From contig NZ_JAKKDV010000003.1 in assembly GCF_021728415.1 (NCBI RefSeq), forward strand, positions 248,001 to 312,000: a stretch of 64,000 bases of DNA. Direction: 5' to 3'. Below are positions 10,012 through 18,172 of the stretch, piece after piece. The stretch's first letter is position 1, and every line of letters starts with the position of its first letter. The notes under the pieces are model-generated. The model searched no databases. It had not been told where the DNA came from and saw only the letters and a program-made list of their open reading frames with translations. The translations under genes and the position numbers were made by a program. Source of the DNA: Flaviramulus multivorans. GTDB taxonomy: Bacteria > Bacteroidota > Bacteroidia > Flavobacteriales > Flavobacteriaceae.

Positions 10012-10485
10012 ATGAAAAACTTATTGATTGCTTTAATAACCTTGTTAGTATTTAATTGCAAAGGAAATACACAAACCGAATCCAATGAAACTTATAAAAT
10101 TTCTAAAACGGAAGCTGAATGGAAAGGACAACTTTCAGATATGGAATTTTATGTGCTGAGAAAAGCAGGGACTGAGCGCCCATTTTCTAGTTCTTTAAAC
10201 AAAAATTATAACAAAGGAATTTATATTTGTGTAGCTTGTGAAACACCTTTGTTTAAAAGCGAAAACAAGTTTGACTCTGGTACAGGATGGCCTAGCTTTG
10301 ATAGAGAAATTAAAGGAAATGTAGCCTTTTCAACAGATTATGATTTGGGTTATGCAAGAACTGAGGAGCATTGCGCTAATTGTGGAGGCCATTTAGGTCA
10401 TGTTTTTAATGACGGTCCAAAAGAAACTACTGGAAAAAGACATTGTATAAATGGTGTCGCTTTAAAATTTATACCCAAGGAATAG
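10012..10485 (+). CDS. msrB: Peptide-methionine (R)-S-oxide reductase, probable lipoprotein
   Basis: MsrB reduces the R form of methionine sulfoxide in oxidised proteins. The 157-residue protein has the two zinc-binding CxxC pairs (C73/C76 and C121/C124), the core SGTGWPSF and the catalytic Cys145 in RHCINGVAL. The N-terminus (LLVFNC, Cys16) looks like a lipoprotein signal, so this copy should repair proteins in the periplasm. The next gene follows after 10 bases. Confidence 0.94.
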   Translation: MKNLLIALITLLVFNCKGNTQTESNETYKISKTEAEWKGQLSDMEFYVLRKAGTERPFSSSLNKNYNKGIYICVACETPLFKSENKFDSGTGWPSFDREIKGNVAFSTDYDLGYARTEEHCANCGGHLGHVFNDGPKETTGKRHCINGVALKFIPKE

Positions 10486-10495
10486 TACTGATTAA

Positions 10496-11047
10496 ATGGA
10501 AAGTTACTTAACAAGTGTCATTAAGCAATTTGAATATTACAAGAGTCTGGGTGATAAAACAATTAACATACTGTCGTTTGATGAGTTACAAAATGAAATA
10601 GCCAAAGATTCTAACTCAATTTCAATTATTGTTAAGCATCTAGTTGGGAATATGCTTAGTAGGTGGACTAACTTTTTAATTGAAGATGGTGAAAAAGAAT
10701 GGAGACATCGAGACCAAGAGTTTGAAGATACTTATACCTCAAAAAAAGCGCTTTTAAATAATTGGAACAAAGGATGGAATTGTCTTTTTAAAGCTTTGAA
10801 ACCATTAAGTAACGATGATTTAGAACGTATTGTATATATTAGAAATCAAGGACATACAGTTACCGAAGCCATCAACAGGCAATTAGCACATTACTCGTAT
10901 CACATTGGACAAATTGTGTTCTTAGGAAAAGTTTTAAAAGGTGAACAATGGCAATCCTTGTCCATTCCCAAAGGAGATTCCTCAAAGTATAATAATGAGA
11001 AATTCAGTAAAGAAAAAGGAAGACGTCATTTCACAGATGATTTATAA
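10496..11047 (+). CDS. DUF1572 / DinB-superfamily protein
   Basis: This 183-residue helical protein is of the DinB-like four-helix type. Conserved histidines occur in IVKHLVGNM (H48) and in the pair HYSYHIGQIVF (near 132-136), which in this superfamily bind a divalent metal. The DUF1572 group is related to bacillithiol- and mycothiol-dependent transferases, but no enzyme activity can be assigned here. It lies 10 bases after msrB and is followed by a terminator, so the two probably share a transcript. Confidence 0.82.
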   Translation: MESYLTSVIKQFEYYKSLGDKTINILSFDELQNEIAKDSNSISIIVKHLVGNMLSRWTNFLIEDGEKEWRHRDQEFEDTYTSKKALLNNWNKGWNCLFKALKPLSNDDLERIVYIRNQGHTVTEAINRQLAHYSYHIGQIVFLGKVLKGEQWQSLSIPKGDSSKYNNEKFSKEKGRRHFTDDL

Positions 11048-11061
11048 ATTTATAGTAAATA

Positions 11062-11096
11062 AAAACACCTTCAATTAAATTGAAGGTGTTTTTTGT
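11062..11096. terminator. Terminator after the DUF1572 gene
   Basis: AACACCTTCAATT and AATTGAAGGTGTT form a near-perfect hairpin centred on 11077, with a T run after it and an A run before it. It can therefore act on both converging transcripts (DUF1572 gene and the minus-strand NTF2-like gene ending at 11109). Confidence 0.85.
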
Positions 11097-11108
11097 AAAC
11101 AAAAGTTG

Positions 11109-12047
11109 TTATTTAGAATCTAAAACTTTAGTGCTGAAATAACCTATTGATCGGACTATCATACCCTCATCATTAAAGTCGTGAGTATACATTGCTGGCA
11201 TCACTAGTTTTTTCTTATCAGACTTTCTTATCACTCTAAAGTTCCACCAAGACTGAATAGTCATACCGCCTCCACCAATCTCGTAATCTAACCCATCGGG
11301 ATAACCAACGACATCTATACTTTCAATTTCATATTTCTTATAAAATTCCTGATGTGCTGCCTTAAGTTCTTCCAAAGTCATGCTTTCTCCAACAGCCATT
11401 TCTAAATTATTAAAACTTGCTTTTTCATCAAAATAACTATATGCTTTTTCCAAATCCATATTTTCAAAAGCGGCCATCATTCTTCTCACTTTATTGATAT
11501 ATTTATGCGAGTTATAAAGTGTTCCATTTTTTCTTTCTGAAAAACCTTCGCGTAAGGTTTGAAAAACGGTTCCATCATTATAAGTAATCATTGTGACTAT
11601 CTTGTTGTCTTTATTCACAAAAAACAATCGGTGTAAAGGCATATTTAATTTCACACCCGTGTCATCATGTACTCCTTTTAGATCATCCCATGTTTGAACC
11701 CAAACTTCACCTTTACTATCGGCATATTCCAGGGCATCTGGATAAGCACCTGGAGTTCTTTCAATACTTAAATAAGAAGTGTTGTTCTTCCAGAATAGCG
11801 ATTGGTTTAAAAACGCTTTTTTCGGAGTACCTTTCGCTTCAGGGTTTGTGTTCATCCCGTTAATCGCTCTGAAATTATCCGCTAAATAAGTTGATAATTT
11901 CGTGGTATCACCTTTAATAAATGCTTGCTGCATAGCTTCAACAGCAGTAATTGACGGATGCTCAAGATAGATAGTTCCGTTTTTTTTCTTTTGTGAAAAC
12001 ATGATGATGGAAAATGCCATCATCGCAATTGTTACATGTTTTTTCAT
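11109..12047 (-). CDS. Secreted NTF2/SnoaL-like protein with two domains
   Basis: I chose the ATG at 12047, 33 bases inside the longest open frame, because it gives a clean signal peptide (MKKHVTIAMMAFSIIMFSQ). The mature part of about 290 residues seems to hold two cone-shaped SnoaL-like domains (around 30-165 and 175-300), each starting with a helix that matches the pattern 'AFxxxDxxKxxxYxxD' (for example AFENMDLEKAYSYF). Such domains occur in isomerases, hydrolases and plain ligand-binding proteins, so no reaction can be given. Confidence 0.7.
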   Translation of the reverse strand: MKKHVTIAMMAFSIIMFSQKKKNGTIYLEHPSITAVEAMQQAFIKGDTTKLSTYLADNFRAINGMNTNPEAKGTPKKAFLNQSLFWKNNTSYLSIERTPGAYPDALEYADSKGEVWVQTWDDLKGVHDDTGVKLNMPLHRLFFVNKDNKIVTMITYNDGTVFQTLREGFSERKNGTLYNSHKYINKVRRMMAAFENMDLEKAYSYFDEKASFNNLEMAVGESMTLEELKAAHQEFYKKYEIESIDVVGYPDGLDYEIGGGGMTIQSWWNFRVIRKSDKKKLVMPAMYTHDFNDEGMIVRSIGYFSTKVLDSK

Positions 12048-12085
12048 TTTTGTTAATTTTGGTTGGTTAATATCTATCAATTTAA

Positions 12086-12093
12086 CAAAAATA
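12086..12093 (-). promoter_or_regulatory. -7 promoter box of the NTF2-like gene
   Basis: TATTTTTG on the minus strand is an exact match to the Bacteroidota TAnnTTTG box and lies 38 bases upstream of the chosen ATG at 12047. I see no clear -33 TTG at the usual distance. Confidence 0.45.
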
Positions 12094-12121
12094 ATTGGTT
12101 ATCAGTCAGTTATTATTTTAT

Positions 12122-13405
12122 TTATGTTTTCAACCTCTTTTTAAACGGACGAATAATTAAACGTGCTTCACGATCAAAACGCACATAATTATACACCCAA
12201 TTTACAAAAACCACCATTCGGTTTCTAAACCCTATCAAGAAAAACAAATGCACAAACATCCAAACATACCAAGCAAAAATGCCTTGAAACTTAAAACGCT
12301 TTAAGTCTACTACAGCTTTATTTCTACCAATGGTAGCCATGGCTCCCTTGTCTTTATATTTAAAAGAATGCATAGGTTTTTCTTCAATTAATCGCAATAA
12401 ATTATCTCCTAACTGTTTCCCTTGCTGAATAGCTGGTTGCGCCATCATCGGCAACCCGTTTGGAAATTCATCATTAATCATACAAGCAATATCTCCTACG
12501 GCAAAAATATGATTGAATCCTTTTACTTGATTAAATTCATTTACCAAAATTCGGTTTCCTCGAGTAATAAATTCTTCAGCATCTACCCCTTTAATAGTTG
12601 CTCCTTTAACACCAGCAGCCCAAACCACTGTAGCAGTTTCAAAAGTTAAATCTGTATTGGTGGTAACCGTTTTTCCATCATAATTGGTAACACGAACATT
12701 TTTCCAAATGTTAACTCCTAACTTTTCTAGAAAATCTTCAGCTTTTTTTGAAGCTTTGTCACTCATACCTTTTAAAATACAATCTGAAGACTGTACAATA
12801 TGTATTTGAGCTAATCTAGTATCTAAGTCAGGATAGTCTTTTGGTAAAATTCCTTTTTTTATTTCTGCCAAAGCACCAGCCAACTCTACACCTGTTGGTC
12901 CACCACCTACAATTACAAAATTCATTAAAGCATTACGTTCATTTAAATCCGAAGTCAACAGAGCATCCTCAAAATTTTCAAGTATTAAACTTCTTAAGTT
13001 TAAAGATTGAGGTATGGTTTTCATCGCCATGCTATGCTTTTCTATTTCTGAATTCCCAAAATAATTGGTCTCAGAGCCCGAAGCCACAACTAAATAATCA
13101 AACTTAAGTTTACCAATGTCCGTAACCACTTTATTTTTTTCAGTATCAATTTCATCTACATTTGCCAACCGAAAGTAAAAATTTGGGAAATCTTTTAATA
13201 TTTTCCTAATAGGATAAGCAATAGAATCTGGTTCTAAACCACCTGTGGAAACTTGATATAATAAGGGTTGAAAAGTGTGGTAGTTGTTTTTATCCAAAAG
13301 TACAACTTGCACTTCTTGTTTTGATAATTTTTTTGCTAGGGCAACACCTGCAAAACCGCCTCCAATAATAACGACTCTAGGGAAACTTGTTCTTGGTATG
13401 TTCAT
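12122..13405 (-). CDS. ndh: Type II NADH dehydrogenase (NDH-2)
   Basis: This is a non-pumping NADH:quinone oxidoreductase of about 427 residues. I chose the ATG at 13405 (MNIPRTSFPR) because the 28 residues that could precede it lack homologous character and an exact -7 promoter box lies within them. FAD binding is by VIIGGGFAG (12-20) and NADH binding by VIVGGGPTGVELAG (164-177). The motif AVGDIA and a quinone-site AQPAIQQG are visible. The C-terminus carries hydrophobic segments (WYVWMFVHLFFLIGF) that hold it on the inner face of the membrane, as in the larger NDH-2 forms. Confidence 0.93.
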   Translation of the reverse strand: MNIPRTSFPRVVIIGGGFAGVALAKKLSKQEVQVVLLDKNNYHTFQPLLYQVSTGGLEPDSIAYPIRKILKDFPNFYFRLANVDEIDTEKNKVVTDIGKLKFDYLVVASGSETNYFGNSEIEKHSMAMKTIPQSLNLRSLILENFEDALLTSDLNERNALMNFVIVGGGPTGVELAGALAEIKKGILPKDYPDLDTRLAQIHIVQSSDCILKGMSDKASKKAEDFLEKLGVNIWKNVRVTNYDGKTVTTNTDLTFETATVVWAAGVKGATIKGVDAEEFITRGNRILVNEFNQVKGFNHIFAVGDIACMINDEFPNGLPMMAQPAIQQGKQLGDNLLRLIEEKPMHSFKYKDKGAMATIGRNKAVVDLKRFKFQGIFAWYVWMFVHLFFLIGFRNRMVVFVNWVYNYVRFDREARLIIRPFKKRLKT

Positions 13406-13422
13406 ATAATTATACTTGCATA

Positions 13423-13430
13423 CAAAGGTA
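13423..13430 (-). promoter_or_regulatory. -7 promoter box of the NDH-2 gene
   Basis: TACCTTTG on the minus strand is an exact TAnnTTTG match. It ends 17 bases before the ATG at 13405, and its presence there argues against the longer reading frame that starts at 13489. Confidence 0.55.
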
Positions 13431-13567
13431 GTAAAACCCAGATAGATTTCATTATTCACAAGAATGTCAAAATAAAAATATAACATCAATATTTTTTTTC
13501 GATTTATCAGATTCTAAATTCTTTTTTAAAAATCGATTTCGTAAATTCGTAACCTAAAATTTAACAC

Positions 13568-14944
13568 ATGAGTAAATACGATATTATTGTTCTTGGAAGT
13601 GGTCCTGGTGGTTATGTTACTGCAATCAGAGCATCACAATTAGGTTTTAAAACCGCTATTGTTGAAAAAGAAAATTTAGGCGGTGTATGTTTAAATTGGG
13701 GCTGTATTCCAACAAAAGCACTCTTAAAGTCCGCTCAAGTTTTTGAATATCTTAAGCATGCTGAAGATTACGGTTTAAACGTGAAAGAGGCAAAACACGA
13801 TTTTGACGCTGTTGTAAAACGTAGTCGTGGTGTTGCAGATGGCATGAGTAAAGGTGTTCAATTTCTAATGAAAAAGAACAAAATTGATGTTATTAATGGC
13901 TTTGGAAAACTAAAACCAGGAAAAAAGGTAGAAGTTGATGGGACTGAATATAGCGCTGATAATATTATAATTGCCACAGGTGCACGTTCTCGTGAATTAC
14001 CTAGTTTACCGCAAGATGGTGAAAAAGTTATTGGTTATAGAGAAGCTATGAGTTTAAAAAAGCAGCCAAAGAAAATGATTGTTGTTGGTTCTGGGGCTAT
14101 TGGTGTTGAATTTGCTTATTTCTATAACTCAATGGGTACTGAGGTAACTATTGTTGAGTTTTTACCGAATGTGGTTCCTGTTGAGGATGAAGATGTATCA
14201 AAACAATTAGAACGTTCATTTAAAAAGTCTGGAATTAATATTATGACTTCTGCAGAAGTTACTAAAGTAGATACTTCTGGAAAAGGTGTTAAAGCTACAG
14301 TAAAGACAAGTAAAGGTGAAGAAGTTTTAGAAGCTGATATTATTTTAAGTGCCGTAGGAATTAAAACAAATATTGAAAACATTGGTTTAGAAGATGTTGG
14401 TATTGTTGTGGATAGAGACAAGATAATTGTAAACGATTTTTATCAAACTAACATCCCAGGTTATTATGCTATTGGTGATGTAACTCCAGGCCAAGCATTA
14501 GCACACGTTGCTTCTGCGGAAGGAATACTTTGTGTTGAAAAAATTGCTGGTATGCATGTTGAATCGTTGGATTATGGTAATATCCCTGGATGTACATATT
14601 GTTCACCTGAAATTGCTAGCGTTGGTTTAACTGAAAAACAAGCTAAGGAAAAAGGCTTGGATATAAAAGTTGGTAAATTTCCGTTTTCTGCTTCTGGTAA
14701 AGCAAGTGCAGGTGGAAATAAAGATGGCTTTGTAAAAGTGATTTTTGATGCCAAATATGGAGAGTGGTTAGGTTGCCATATGATTGGTGCGGGTGTAACA
14801 GATATGATTGCCGAAGCCGTTTTAGGTAGAAAACTTGAAACTACCGGACACGAAGTTTTAAAAGCAGTTCATCCACATCCAACAATGAGTGAAGCCGTTA
14901 TGGAAGCTGTTGCTGATGCTTATGACGAAGTAATCCACTTATAA
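13568..14944 (+). CDS. lpdA: Dihydrolipoyl dehydrogenase (E3)
   Basis: This flavoprotein disulfide reductase reoxidises dihydrolipoamide in the 2-oxoacid dehydrogenase complexes and the glycine cleavage system. FAD binding GSGPGG is at 10-15, the redox disulfide is C41/C46 in GGVCLNWGCIPT, NAD binding VVGSGAIGVEFA lies near 172, and the dimer-interface base pair is H437/E442 in HPHPTMSE. At 458 residues it has no extra lipoyl domain. It stands alone, with no E1 or E2 gene nearby, and is followed by its own terminator. Confidence 0.95.
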   Translation: MSKYDIIVLGSGPGGYVTAIRASQLGFKTAIVEKENLGGVCLNWGCIPTKALLKSAQVFEYLKHAEDYGLNVKEAKHDFDAVVKRSRGVADGMSKGVQFLMKKNKIDVINGFGKLKPGKKVEVDGTEYSADNIIIATGARSRELPSLPQDGEKVIGYREAMSLKKQPKKMIVVGSGAIGVEFAYFYNSMGTEVTIVEFLPNVVPVEDEDVSKQLERSFKKSGINIMTSAEVTKVDTSGKGVKATVKTSKGEEVLEADIILSAVGIKTNIENIGLEDVGIVVDRDKIIVNDFYQTNIPGYYAIGDVTPGQALAHVASAEGILCVEKIAGMHVESLDYGNIPGCTYCSPEIASVGLTEKQAKEKGLDIKVGKFPFSASGKASAGGNKDGFVKVIFDAKYGEWLGCHMIGAGVTDMIAEAVLGRKLETTGHEVLKAVHPHPTMSEAVMEAVADAYDEVIHL

Positions 14945-14973
14945 TAGATATATTTATACAACTATATAAAAGC

Positions 14974-15005
14974 AAAAAGTTCCAGAAATTTCTGGAACTT
15001 TTTTT
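14974..15005 (+). terminator. Terminator after lpdA
   Basis: The 15-base arms AAAAAGTTCCAGAAA and TTTCTGGAACTTTTT form a continuous palindrome at 14974-15003, followed by more T. The flanking A and T runs make it potentially bidirectional for aroQ, which ends at 15034 on the other strand. Confidence 0.85.
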
Positions 15006-15033
15006 ATGTTTAAAATTTACGAGAGTTAATAGT

Positions 15034-15450
15034 CTAAATAAAACTTTGTATGGCTAATTCATAACTCTGTAAACCAAAGCCCAAAATAACCCCTTTTGCA
15101 TTAGGAGAAATAAAGGACTGATGCCTAAATTCTTCTCTATTAAACGTATTAGATATATGTACTTCAACCACTGGCGTTTCTATGGCTTTTACTGCATCAC
15201 CAATACCTACAGAAGTATGGGTATACGCCGCAGCATTTAAAATAATACCATCATAGCTAAATCCTACTTCATGTAATTTGTTAATAATTTCACCTTCAAT
15301 ATTAGATTGGAAGTAATCAATTTTAATGTTAGGGTACTTCTCTTTAATTTCTTCTAAAAACTCGGTAAAGGACAAACTGCCATAAATTGCTGGTTCTCGT
15401 TTACCAAGTAAGTTTAAATTAGGACCGTTTATGATGGATAGCTTTTTCAT
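15034..15450 (-). CDS. aroQ: 3-dehydroquinate dehydratase, type II
   Basis: This enzyme makes 3-dehydroshikimate in the shikimate pathway to aromatic amino acids. I chose the ATG at 15450 (MKKLSIINGPNLNLLG), which gives 138 residues, normal for the dodecameric type II family. The catalytic Tyr23 sits in the flexible lid REPAIYGS. N72 and H78 lie in LNAAAYTHTS, and H98 is in EVHISNTFNREEFR. The start codon is only about 26 bases downstream of the terminator hairpin of the preceding minus-strand gene. Confidence 0.95.
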   Translation of the reverse strand: MKKLSIINGPNLNLLGKREPAIYGSLSFTEFLEEIKEKYPNIKIDYFQSNIEGEIINKLHEVGFSYDGIILNAAAYTHTSVGIGDAVKAIETPVVEVHISNTFNREEFRHQSFISPNAKGVILGFGLQSYELAIQSFI

Positions 15451-15474
15451 GCTGGTAAATATATTAAAAATAAG

Positions 15475-15507
15475 ATATAAAAATAGGAGCATAAAAGCTC
15501 CTATTTT
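15475..15507 (-). terminator. Terminator of the OmpX-like gene, directly upstream of aroQ
   Basis: AAAATAGGAGC (15480-15490) and GCTCCTATTTT (15497-15507) pair across a 6-base loop. On the minus strand the hairpin is followed by TTTTTAT. It ends the barrel gene and sits in the 5' region of aroQ. Confidence 0.8.
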
Positions 15508-15529
15508 TATAAATTAAGCAGGATGTATT

Positions 15530-16036
15530 TTAAAACTTATACCCTAAACCTGCAAAAAAACCATTAAGTTTTACAGAATATCCACTTGGAGCGTCTTCAA
15601 TTAAGTTAGCTAACCCTAAATTATATCTGGCCTCAACAAAGAACTTTTCAGATATATCATATGCTACACCTGCCTCAACCCCAAAATTAAAAGATTTTTC
15701 ACCCTCCTCTGTGTCTAATAAAAAACCTAAACTTGGTCCAGCAAGAATGTTAAACTGTTCCGCAACTGGAAATTTAGCCATTAAAGGAATAGCAATAAAA
15801 TTTAAATCTTCAACTGAAACAAAAAGCAACTCAGGCTGAAACGTAAATGATTCTGAAGCCTCAATTTCGGTAAAAGCTCCAATATAGAAGCCAGTTTCTG
15901 ACGTTGAAATATTTTCACCTTCAGCTTTAAATTTTACTGAGGCAAAATCTGCTCCAGCTTTTAGCCCAAAGCTTTGCGCATAACCTACGGTAATTGAAAA
16001 TACCGTAATAATTAACAATAAAAATGGTTTTTTCAT
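15530..16036 (-). CDS. Outer membrane beta-barrel protein (OmpX-like, OMP_b-brl_2)
   Basis: The ATG at 16036 gives a signal peptide (MKKPFLLLIITVFSITVGYAQ) and a mature protein of about 147 residues. The start SFGLKAGADFAS and alternating amphipathic strands ending in GFFAGLGYKF (aromatic C-terminus) fit a small 8-stranded porin-family barrel. It resembles the next gene upstream (16433-16999) over its whole length (GIKAGVNFSSF, RYNLGL/RYNMGF), so the two look like a duplicated pair. The role is unknown. Confidence 0.85.
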   Translation of the reverse strand: MKKPFLLLIITVFSITVGYAQSFGLKAGADFASVKFKAEGENISTSETGFYIGAFTEIEASESFTFQPELLFVSVEDLNFIAIPLMAKFPVAEQFNILAGPSLGFLLDTEEGEKSFNFGVEAGVAYDISEKFFVEARYNLGLANLIEDAPSGYSVKLNGFFAGLGYKF

Positions 16037-16391
16037 AATTTTAGGTATTAAATGTTTTTGATTGTGCAAATGAATGATATTTTTATTAATAAATATTAAA
16101 TTTTAACTATTATTTTAACATTTGATTTAAAAAAAACTCTATCAAAATTTACACAACTGATGTTGAGAAATTGATTGCTCTTATATAAACTAATGATTCC
16201 GTGGTATCTCCGCGTTTTATGTCCACAAACTACAATTGCAATAGTTAGAATTAATTTTCTTTTCTATTAAACTATATGTGCTATTTAATCAAACACCAAA
16301 CAAAATTTAGTTTTTTAAAAAGAAAAACTGGCATGAAAATAATTTTCTTCTTACATTCTTTTAATAAATATCTTATTATGAAATAAAAAAA
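16037..16391. other. Intergenic region between the two barrel genes; no gene seen
   Basis: About 355 bases hold no supported gene. On the minus strand TTCATTTG (16067-16074) is a one-mismatch -7 box for the barrel gene starting at 16036. The remainder is A+T-rich with stop codons in all frames. A reading frame at 16281-16478 extends into the neighbour and lacks coding character. Confidence 0.6.
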
Positions 16392-16410
16392 ACCGAAGAT
16401 TAGCTTCGGT
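16383..16410 (-). terminator. Terminator of the upstream barrel gene
   Basis: On the minus strand ACCGAAG, a 5-base loop and CTTCGGT are followed by a run of eight or nine T. It lies 22 bases after the stop of the gene ending at 16433. Confidence 0.85.
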
Positions 16411-16432
16411 CTTTTAAATTTAAAATTGTTTT

Positions 16433-16999
16433 TTAAAAAGAAAATGCAATTGAAACCTGAAATACACCATTTTTCCAATTTAAGTTGTTTATATCTGGAA
16501 CCTCAGAGAACCCCATATTATAACGAGCATTCAAGTTTAATCCACTATCAAATTGATAACCTAACCCGACATTACCGCTGAAATCAAATGAATTGACATC
16601 GTCTTTTATATCTTCTTCACCAGAATCATATTTATCTTTAGCACTCAATAAAAATCCAAATTGTGGTCCTGCCTCGACATAAAACTCATCAGATAATTTA
16701 AGTTGTGCTAATACAGGTACATTAAAATAATTTAAATTAAATGAACCTTCATCAAAGCCATCATCGTAATTTGCACCTTGAGTAGAAAATAGTATCTCTG
16801 GCTGGATTGCCAAATTACCATCTTCATCTATGCAAAACCTACCATAACCTCCAACATGAAAACCTGTTCTAGAACTTAAGTCTTCAGTATTTTCTCCAGA
16901 AAAAGAAGAAAAATTCACACCTGCTTTAATACCTTTTGTGCAAAAGCAACTAGATAAAGTTAAAGCAGCAAAAATCAAAACAATAAATTTACATTTCAT
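16433..16999 (-). CDS. Outer membrane beta-barrel protein with Cys-rich N-terminus
   Basis: This 188-residue porin-family barrel is a paralog of the neighbouring gene at 15530-16036. The N-terminal hydrophobic segment ends in TLSSCFCTKG, where the paralog has a plain signal peptidase I site (GYAQSFG). LSSC fits a lipobox, so the protein may be lipidated, which would be unusual for a barrel. The C-terminus ends in GVFQVSIAFSF, with a terminal Phe typical of outer membrane proteins. Function is unknown. Confidence 0.8.
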   Translation of the reverse strand: MKCKFIVLIFAALTLSSCFCTKGIKAGVNFSSFSGENTEDLSSRTGFHVGGYGRFCIDEDGNLAIQPEILFSTQGANYDDGFDEGSFNLNYFNVPVLAQLKLSDEFYVEAGPQFGFLLSAKDKYDSGEEDIKDDVNSFDFSGNVGLGYQFDSGLNLNARYNMGFSEVPDINNLNWKNGVFQVSIAFSF

Positions 17000-17199
17000 A
17001 ATAAGCTGATTTTTAGTTGATTAATATCAATAAATTTAATGTTTTAATATGATAAAAACAAACTGAATTAAAAAACAACGATTCAAATATTTACTTTTAA
17101 ACGAAATTTATAATTAGAACTTAGTAAAATATGGTTCAAAAAAATAGAGGTCTAAAGCCTCTCTGGAATATTTTAATAAAATACATTCTTAATAAAAAA

Positions 17200-17225
17200 T
17201 TGAACCCCAAATTATGCTATTTTTA
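17200..17225 (+). promoter_or_regulatory. Probable promoter of the tyrosine recombinase gene
   Basis: TTG at 17200-17202 and TATTTTTA at 17218-17225 resemble the -33/-7 pair, with a short 15-base spacer and one mismatch. The -7 box ends five bases before the ATG, which would give a leaderless or nearly leaderless transcript. Confidence 0.4.
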
Positions 17226-17230
17226 CACAT

Positions 17231-18127
17231 ATGAAATGGCAAAATGCACTTAAGGATTATCAATTGTATTTACAAATTGAGCGTGGATTATCAAAAAACT
17301 CCATAAGCAGTTATACCAATGATGTTCAAAAGTTGACTACGTTTTTAGAAACTAATGATATTGTGGTGTCTCCTACCTCAATATCAACAGAAACCATTCA
17401 AGAGTTTATTTATGAAATTGCAAAAAAAGTTAATGCTAGATCTCAATCTCGCATTATTTCAGGATTACGAAGTTTCTTCAATTACCTAGTTTTTGAAGAC
17501 TATATAAAAAACAATCCTTTAGATTTGATAGAGTCTCCTAAAATAGGCAGAAAACTTCCTGATACTTTATCAGAAGTAGAAATAGATAAAATAATTGGCG
17601 CTGTAGATTTAAGTAAACCTGAAGGCGAGCGCAATAGGGCGATGCTAGAAACTTTATACGGATGTGGTTTGCGCGTTAGTGAACTTATAAACCTTAAAAT
17701 ATCGGATTTATTTTTTGATGAAGGGTTTATAAAAGTTACTGGTAAGGGAGATAAACAACGCTTTGTTCCTATTGTAGAAATTACTCAGAAATACATCAAC
17801 ATTTATAGACATGAAGTTAGAAACCATTTAAATATTCAAGCCGGTTATGAAGATACACTGTTTTTAAACCGTAGAGGCAAGAAACTAACTCGTGCAATGA
17901 TTTTTACTATTATAAAACAACTCGCTGAAAAAATAGGATTAAAGAAAAGTATATCACCACATACATTCAGACATTCATTTGCAACACATCTTCTTCAAAA
18001 TAATGCCGACTTACGTTCTATACAATTAATGTTAGGACATGAAAGTATTACGACTACTGAAATATATGTTCATTTAGATAAAAGCCATTTAACCAAAGTG
18101 GTAGAGCAATTTCATCCAAGAAAATAA
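17231..18127 (+). CDS. xerD: Tyrosine recombinase XerC/XerD
   Basis: This 298-residue site-specific recombinase resolves chromosome dimers at dif. An N-terminal SAM-like core-binding domain (around 1-90) precedes the catalytic domain. The active-site residues are R148 (GLRVSEL), H244 and R247 (HTFRH), H270 (LGHESITTTE) and the nucleophile Y279 (IYVH). Flavobacteria often have one main Xer protein, so XerC versus XerD cannot be decided from the sequence alone. It is isolated from phage or integron genes, which supports the housekeeping role. Confidence 0.9.
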   Translation: MKWQNALKDYQLYLQIERGLSKNSISSYTNDVQKLTTFLETNDIVVSPTSISTETIQEFIYEIAKKVNARSQSRIISGLRSFFNYLVFEDYIKNNPLDLIESPKIGRKLPDTLSEVEIDKIIGAVDLSKPEGERNRAMLETLYGCGLRVSELINLKISDLFFDEGFIKVTGKGDKQRFVPIVEITQKYINIYRHEVRNHLNIQAGYEDTLFLNRRGKKLTRAMIFTIIKQLAEKIGLKKSISPHTFRHSFATHLLQNNADLRSIQLMLGHESITTTEIYVHLDKSHLTKVVEQFHPRK

Positions 18128-18155
18128 AAAATCCAGCGATTGCTGGATTTTAATT
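18128..18155. terminator. Terminator between xerD and rny
   Basis: AAAATCCAGC (18128-18137) and GCTGGATTTT (18142-18151) form a 10-base stem with a 4-base loop. A and T runs on both sides suit both converging genes. Confidence 0.75.
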
Positions 18156-18172
18156 CAAGAATTTTTAACTAC

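Noticed and set aside
12841-13107. Plus-strand frame of 88 codons inside the NDH-2 gene
   Set aside because: It is antisense to the second nucleotide-binding region of NDH-2 and has no independent coding signal.
16281-16478. A minus-strand frame of 65 codons overlapping the barrel gene's 3' end
   Set aside because: It crosses a terminator hairpin, overlaps the coding strand of the barrel gene in another frame and has Phe/Lys-rich composition without a recognisable motif.
17231-18127. Integrase of a mobile element
   Set aside because: The recombinase is of normal XerC/D length and lies among housekeeping genes with no phage, integron or attachment-site signs, so the chromosomal dimer-resolution role is preferred.
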